Shown piece after piece: positions 58,839 to 64,000 of a DNA stretch of 64,000 nt. Source of the DNA: Pseudo-nitzschia pungens (lineage: Eukaryota > Bacillariophyta > Bacillariophyceae > Bacillariales > Bacillariaceae); contig CM074766.1 of the NCBI GenBank assembly GCA_037355855.1, positions 1,674,001 through 1,738,000 on the forward strand, in the 5' to 3' direction. How positions within the stretch are numbered: position 1 is the stretch's first letter; each line of letters opens with the position of its first letter. Position numbers and translations under genes: made by a program. The notes beneath the pieces were generated by a model. It was not told where the DNA came from. It saw only the letters and a program-made list of their open reading frames with translations, and did no database searches.

Positions 58839-59937
58839 ATGTTCGCGTTCTGACGAGGAAGTTAGGCGACGACATGTAGACGATGATCCGTTTTGGGAAA
58901 TTGCCCTGAATTCCTACGCTGCATATGGAGATGGAGTCTGCTCTTATGATAGCGATGGTGACAACGATGATTGCAGTCGTGACGAGAAGGAGGCCGAGGC
59001 TCTACTAGGCGGAAAGGTTACAAAATATTCCCTACCAAATTGTTCGGTGACATTAGAATTGGCTCAGCTTCCTCCCGAAGATGGTGTATGGTCACCTGTG
59101 GGTGACCACGCTTGGTATTCGAGCGCTTTGCTGACGAGCTTGATTTTTCAAGGGAAGATATGCATAGCAAACAAAGAAAAAAGCGGCATTGAGGACGAAC
59201 AGCGCGAATCGCATAGACAACAAAACAGGCGCGTTGGCGAGTGTCGCTGACTGATACTGGAGGCATTGATAGCCCGAATAGACAAATCCATTCGCGTCTT
59301 GGAGCTTGGCAGTGGTGCTGTCGGCCTTTCAGGGATATCATTTGCCGTTGCTCTGTCTCTGCAACAAGAACGTTTTTTGTCGTGGACGGTAACACTAACC
59401 GACAATGACGCGTCGCTTCTGCAACAGCTGGAAGCTAATGTTCGTTCCAGTATTCGCTCTAAGAACATCGATCTGTCGAGCAATACCACTTGCGACAATG
59501 GACCGTCGGGAAACAAGTCGATCGAAGTCGAGTATCTCGATTGGGATCTCGATGTGGAAAGCGAAGAAAGCGAAAACGACGAGGACATCGACAGTCATGC
59601 AAAACGTAGGCACCGAGAGCATATTCTTTCCGCGGATGTTGTGATCGGTAGCGAACTTGCCTACACTCACGAAACCGCTACCGCATTGGTCAAGATCCTA
59701 TTAACATTGCTGGATAAGAATCCGGCAGTGGAGATTTGGATTGTTCAGGTTACTGATCGGTATGGTTGGTTGGAGATTGTCGTGCCGGCGCTGGAAGCAC
59801 AAGCGAACGTCGAGATAGAGAGCATTCCCCTGACCTTCGACACTCACGAAATGGCTTCGACCATGATCCCAATGGGAGGGGCACTCGACCGCTTCGCATT
59901 TGGGGCATTTCGGATCAGGAATGCTAATAGTGAATAG
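58839..59937 (+). pseudogene. METTL21/FAM86-like methyltransferase with disrupted frame
   Basis: The main frame runs from 58831 to 59937. It reads DDDPFWEIALNSYAAYGDGV, EDGVWSPVGDHAWYSSALLT, the SAM motif IRVLELGSGAVGLSG, TLTDNDASLLQQLEANV, SADVVIGSELAYTHETATAL and a C-terminal DTHEMASTMIPMGGALDRF. This is the layout of the family-16 lysine methyltransferase group. The frame has no ATG: the only nearby start, ATG 58839, is in another frame and reads MFAF then TGA, after which a +1 step gives DEEVRRRHVDDD. A second TGA (59248-59250) lies in the main frame, in the linker before the SAM motif. A frame-2 detour (NKTGALASVAD) would bypass it. Decay, sequence error or recoding remain open. Confidence 0.6.
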
Positions 59938-62060
59938 GAATATAGCAAGAATTCCGGAACTAGAAGAAATCACAATAAATATGTTATGGGTCGAGATAAA
60001 GAGATCTAGTCTTTGACGTATTTTATTCCTTCTTCGTTGCTCGTATCCGATAATCCTTTCGTACTATGGTGCAAGTGAAAAAATTTAGAAGCTAAGAGGC
60101 CAGAAGGCAACGTTGTCACATGTGCGACAATACGTTGCATTGGACAACGGCCGTAATTCCGCTGCAGTGGGTGCAACAAACCAGTCTGGTGGAACCAAAC
60201 TCAGATGTCTTTCATGTATGCAAATCAAAAGTCAAAGGTCGACTAGATCCGTTACCATATCTCTGTGCCTCGGCAGTACTGCCAATGAAGTTTTGCATCA
60301 TAAGGTCACGGCTACTACAATCTGTAGTACAGTACAAAGAAAGACTTCTTTTAAAATTATTTTGAATGCTGGCGGTTAAGCAATGATAAAATATGAGAGG
60401 TAGCAACTTTCTTTGTATCGGAATCCAACCGAATTTCATTTGTGTTATGTATTGGAATGGGATAAAAGGAAATCAGATACTTGGTTCAGGTTTGCACTTT
60501 TTCTACGCAAAATTACACCACTGAATTGCATTTTGGTTTCAAGTCATTGATCCTCCATACATGAAGTTCAAACAATATATTCCATTGATTCACTTGTGTT
60601 TGAAGTCTGGTAAGCTTGTGCAGGAGATTGTGATAACAGGGTAGTATGTAATTCATATTTGCTCTGTACAGACAGATAAGGCACAAGGTTGAACCTATTG
60701 GTGATTGTAATAACAACCTAAAGATTCATTTGTTCAATCAAACCTTGACCATAGTACGAAAGGCTTTCCAAAATGTGTTGCAAAATGAACCCACATCATT
60801 AGTATGCCTAGTCCTTTGTTCAACTAAATTAAAGGCAACTAGCTACCTCCAACCCCATGGAAACTACAATACGACTAACAAGGTGGCTTTGTGCTGGAAA
60901 GTTAGAGAAAGGGGAGCTGTATGCTGTATGCACCAAGCACATAGGGGTAAAATTCGAAGAAGAAAGGGGAGGAATACCAAAATGCAATGCACTCACGTGA
61001 ACTTCTAACATTACTAGTAGTCTGTTCACATTGTGCCCTTTCAGAAGAAGGTGATACTCGTTTACACATACAAAACCTTCCTCAAGCAGGACTACAATCC
61101 AGTTATCTAGGAGGACTGATTTTTCATACATACAGAACATTTTTGATAGAACAAACGAAAAATAATAGTAATACTTCCTACTCTTTAGTAGTATCCAACG
61201 CTTCTGTCACCGTAGCAATTATTTCTTGGTGACATCATGATCTCGCTTATCAATCAAACTACATCCCCGATACGAATATGCGGGACCACATGTTATTATT
61301 ATTGTTGTCATCAGTTATTTTTTGTCTTGTGACTGGAGCCTTCCAGTCTCTAGAGCTAGTATCAAACTCTCAATCTGTCCGCATTGAATTCACATCATAG
61401 TTCGTTTTCGTTCACATCAAAACTGTCATTATGATGTACGAACGACTGCTATTATATTATTTTTTGATCTTTATGTGGCGGGGTGCATAAGTAATGAAAA
61501 TAGCGCCTGTCTTGATTTGGAAACTCCTTCTTGGCAGCAGACAATGGTAATACGCGACCAAAAAAAAGCATGTCTGCTTATTACGACTAGACCCACAAAC
61601 AAAGAATCTGAAGCGCGAAGTCAAGTCCCGGAACTTTCTTAACAGACCGTAAGGTTACCGGACTACAAATCGTTTAGAGTTTCGAGGGCTGCAGGGGGGC
61701 GGGCACCTTCAATACGAGTAAGGCCTTACCCTGCTTCTCAGAAACCCGTTTTCATCCGATCGATCGGTGAATTTCGGCATTCTGGTTTGGTTGACCGCGA
61801 TTGATTCATTCGTTGGAGCACGAGTGCAGTTCTCGTACTGCACGTAGTTTTGATTGATTGATTCATCTGCTTACAGGGGAATGAGGAATGCCTCACGTAT
61901 AGAAGATCATTAGAGACAGAACGATCAAAGCACTCGCATTCATTACTCTTGCTACACGAAGGGGATTCCACGGAAAAGATTCGGCAGTTAAAAGCAGACT
62001 TCACAGCATCGAACATTCTCTGACAAACGACGAGCAAATAAATAATAGGAAGCTTGCGTC
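59938..62060. other. Intergenic, AT-rich
   Basis: 2.1 kb with no ORF of coding character on either strand. Only occasional GTAAGGTTAC motifs (61640-61730) were seen. Confidence 0.5.
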
Positions 62061-64000
62061 ATGGTTTGGAAGGCCGGATCCCTCGGCCGTCGGGGTAGCA
62101 ATTCCGACGGACCATACTCTTCGTCACGGGCAATGTCCCCGGCAGAAACCGAGGTGCGAAAAATCGCCATCACGATTGGTCTGCCGGCGGATTCGGATGT
62201 TTTGGCGACCGTCTGCCACAAAATGCGCAAAGAATACGTCGTGGAAGAATGGCAGCTGCCCGCTTTGGATTCGAGACAATGGGAAAAAATGAATGCCCCG
62301 ATTGGATTGGCGGTGGCGGTCCGACAACTGTCAACCCAACGGCTCCGGGAGCAAACACGGCGGAGGGAAAAACAAACCCAAAAGGGGATGGATGACGACA
62401 TCAAGCAACAAATGCACCTCACGCTGCCCTTTCGCAATCGAGTCAATTCATGGAGCGATACAAAAAGGAACGGCAACAACAGAGCAGAGGAACAGACAAT
62501 GCGTCGCGCGGACAAGGACAAAAACAAAGATGTATTATTTGGTTCCTTCAACGAAATCACTACCGTCACCCCGAAACGAGAGGAATCCAAGGGAGAAATT
62601 GAAATATCAACCGGAACCGAAATCAAGCTAGATTCGGATTGCGATACTTCAGCGTTTTCAACCATGACAGGCGGAGAGCTAGCCCGTGAACAAATTCAAT
62701 TGTCACCGTCTTCGGATAATGTTTCGAAGACTTCAGAATTTAGCGGGGCATGTGCCGAATGGTTGAAGCTGGAGAGTGTCGAGGCGGAAACAAAGGAGGA
62801 GTTACAACAGCGTGCGTTGGACGAGGAAGAAGAAGAAGAAGAACGAGCAACGACGGCGACGCCCTCGCAAAACAACAGCGCCCACACGGATATCGCAGAG
62901 ACAGCCGCCGTCGCGACACCACCGCTGCCTGTTGAAATGATTCCGGAAATCAAAGGGCCCGAAATCGGAGTGGACAAGGGAATCGAAAGCACGGCGACGT
63001 TGCCCGTGTTGACAGCACCCGTCAAAATGATAGAGAATGCAGAACAATTGAAATCATCACCGGCAGACACATTGAAATCATCACCGGCAGACACATTGAA
63101 ATCATCACCGGCAGACACATTGAAATCATCACCGCCAGACACATTGAAATCATCACCGCCAGACACATTGAAATCATCACCGCCAGACACTCGACAAAAG
63201 GCTGGTAACTCTGAAACAGTCGCTGCAAAATATTTGCAGGCAATTGCGAAAAAGGAAAGCCAGCTAACACGTCCCAGGACCGAACCCAACAGAAGTCTTC
63301 CAAAAGACAGTAAGGTGGAGAATGGCATGAACGAATGTGAACGGGGAATCCATGCAAAGACGAGTGATCCAAGACCCGACGTAGTCATGTCATCAACTTC
63401 ACCTAGCACCAGCGGAAAAGAAACCAGAAACAGCTCAGGTTGTCGGACTCGAATATAGTGATTCGAAGCCCGATGCAGTCATCGCACCAGCTTCACCAGT
63501 AGCACTGACAAAGAAACTGGAAACAGTGCAGGTTGTCAAACCAAACAATAGTGACGAACGACACGATGAAACCGAACCATCACCTTCACCAGCGGCATTG
63601 GAAAAGAATCTGGAAACAGTGAGGGCTGTCGAAGCAGAAAAAACTGACGAAATTTCTGAGAAAGCCATGCCGTCAACTTCACTACCACCAGCGGAAAATA
63701 GCAGGGAAAACGTTCAGCTAGTTGAAATCGAACCTCGCGATAGAGTTGAAAAACATCGCAATAAGTCAGAAACATCGCTTGTCGAAAACGACGCTAGGAA
63801 CGAAACCGATAGTTCGGCGGTAACGGCACCAACTGATCCCCGACCAAAGTCAGAGACTTCGCAAGTTGAAAGTAAGGACGAGGAATCAAAGACAGAGGTA
63901 AGGAAAGGCGATTGTGGGTCCGACGTTGCCACCAGCATCTTTTCGGGGCTCGGGCCGTCCGTGTCTTTTTCGGAGGACGAAGACGACGAAGCGCTCTTCC
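62061..64000 (+). CDS. Disordered repeat-rich protein of unknown function (3' partial, one +1 frame change)
   Basis: ATG 62061 (MVWKAGSLGRRGSNSD). The first ~110 residues may be folded (VRKIAITIGLPADSDVLATV, LDSRQWEKMNAPIGLAVAV). The rest is Glu/Ser/Thr/Pro-rich, with six tandem octapeptides LKSSPADT/LKSSPPDT. The first frame ends at 63456-63458. From about 63404 the +1 frame continues without a stop to the window end with repeats of the same style (PAEKKPETAQVV, ALTKKLETVQVV, ALEKNLETVRAV), so one base appears extra near 63404. The open end (FSGLGPSVSFSEDEDDEALF) leaves the window. No family recognised. Confidence 0.6.
63048..63191 (+). repeat. 24-bp tandem repeat, six copies, in frame
   Basis: Unit TTGAAATCATCACCGGCAGA plus CACA. 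Three copies encode Ala and three Pro at one position (GGCA versus GCCA), giving LKSSP[A/P]DT repeats. Confidence 0.95.

Noticed and set aside
59248..59250. Selenocysteine codon in the methyltransferase
   Set aside because: The TGA is in a variable linker, not at a catalytic or redox position, and no SECIS was identified by eye; kept only as an open alternative.
62696..63409. Minus-strand 237-residue ORF with repeated GGDDFNVS
   Set aside because: Reverse-strand reading of the LKSSP[A/P]DT tandem repeat.

Overview
The window looks like nuclear DNA of a photosynthetic stramenopile, most likely a pennate diatom. The reasons are: intron-bearing genes with short GT-AG introns (about 96-239 nt); a gamma-tocopherol methyltransferase and a DUF3007 plastid protein whose N-terminus has a signal peptide followed by an ASAFAP-like motif; fascin-like and FG-GAP-like proteins of the diatom kind; and AT-rich intergenic DNA crowded with short motifs such as GTAAGGTTAC, TACGAAGTA and ACCGGTA. 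The species cannot be fixed from the sequence alone. All gene models are inferred from reading frames, splice consensus, phase matching and remembered family motifs; no search was run.

Layout. 0-6 kb: the 3' part of a CDP-alcohol phosphatidyltransferase fused to a degenerate cytidylyltransferase-like domain, a two-exon fascin-like beta-trefoil protein, and two tRNA-Leu genes. 6-17 kb: a 1736-residue single-pass membrane protein with a repeat-rich tail and an FG-GAP-like ectodomain, a class II glutamine amidotransferase, and VTE4. 17-31 kb: a G-protein-coupled-receptor-kinase-like kinase with an RGS-like domain and a C-terminal CaaX box, a DUF3007 plastid protein, the proteasome lid subunit RPN12, thiamine pyrophosphokinase, an F-box/JmjC protein and a small membrane protein. 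31-36 kb: a three-repeat MYB factor and, convergently, a WD40-like protein. 36.7-39.2 kb: a large foldback (inverted-repeat) element with two opposed tandem arrays. 40-45 kb: a RING plus PDZ protein and a TBCC/CAP-like plus TPR protein. 45-64 kb: a frame-broken CmcJ/AsaB-like oxygenase, the proteasome chaperone PSMD9, a possible mitochondrial protein of unknown function, a cluster of hairpin MITE-like elements, RTF2, an acidic diatom-type protein, a methyltransferase with a disrupted frame, and a 3'-truncated repeat-rich protein.

The most unusual signal is in the last 18 kb. Four different genes there lose and regain their frame, and seven of the eight best-supported changes are clearly +1. 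Roughly 20 kb of coding sequence in the first 45 kb shows none. Several of the changes sit at or just before an in-frame TGA. The possible explanations are residual single-base insertion errors, a set of decayed genes, or +1 recoding; the sequence alone does not decide, and single-base insertions (real or artefactual) are the simplest. The second main structure is the 2.5-kb foldback element.
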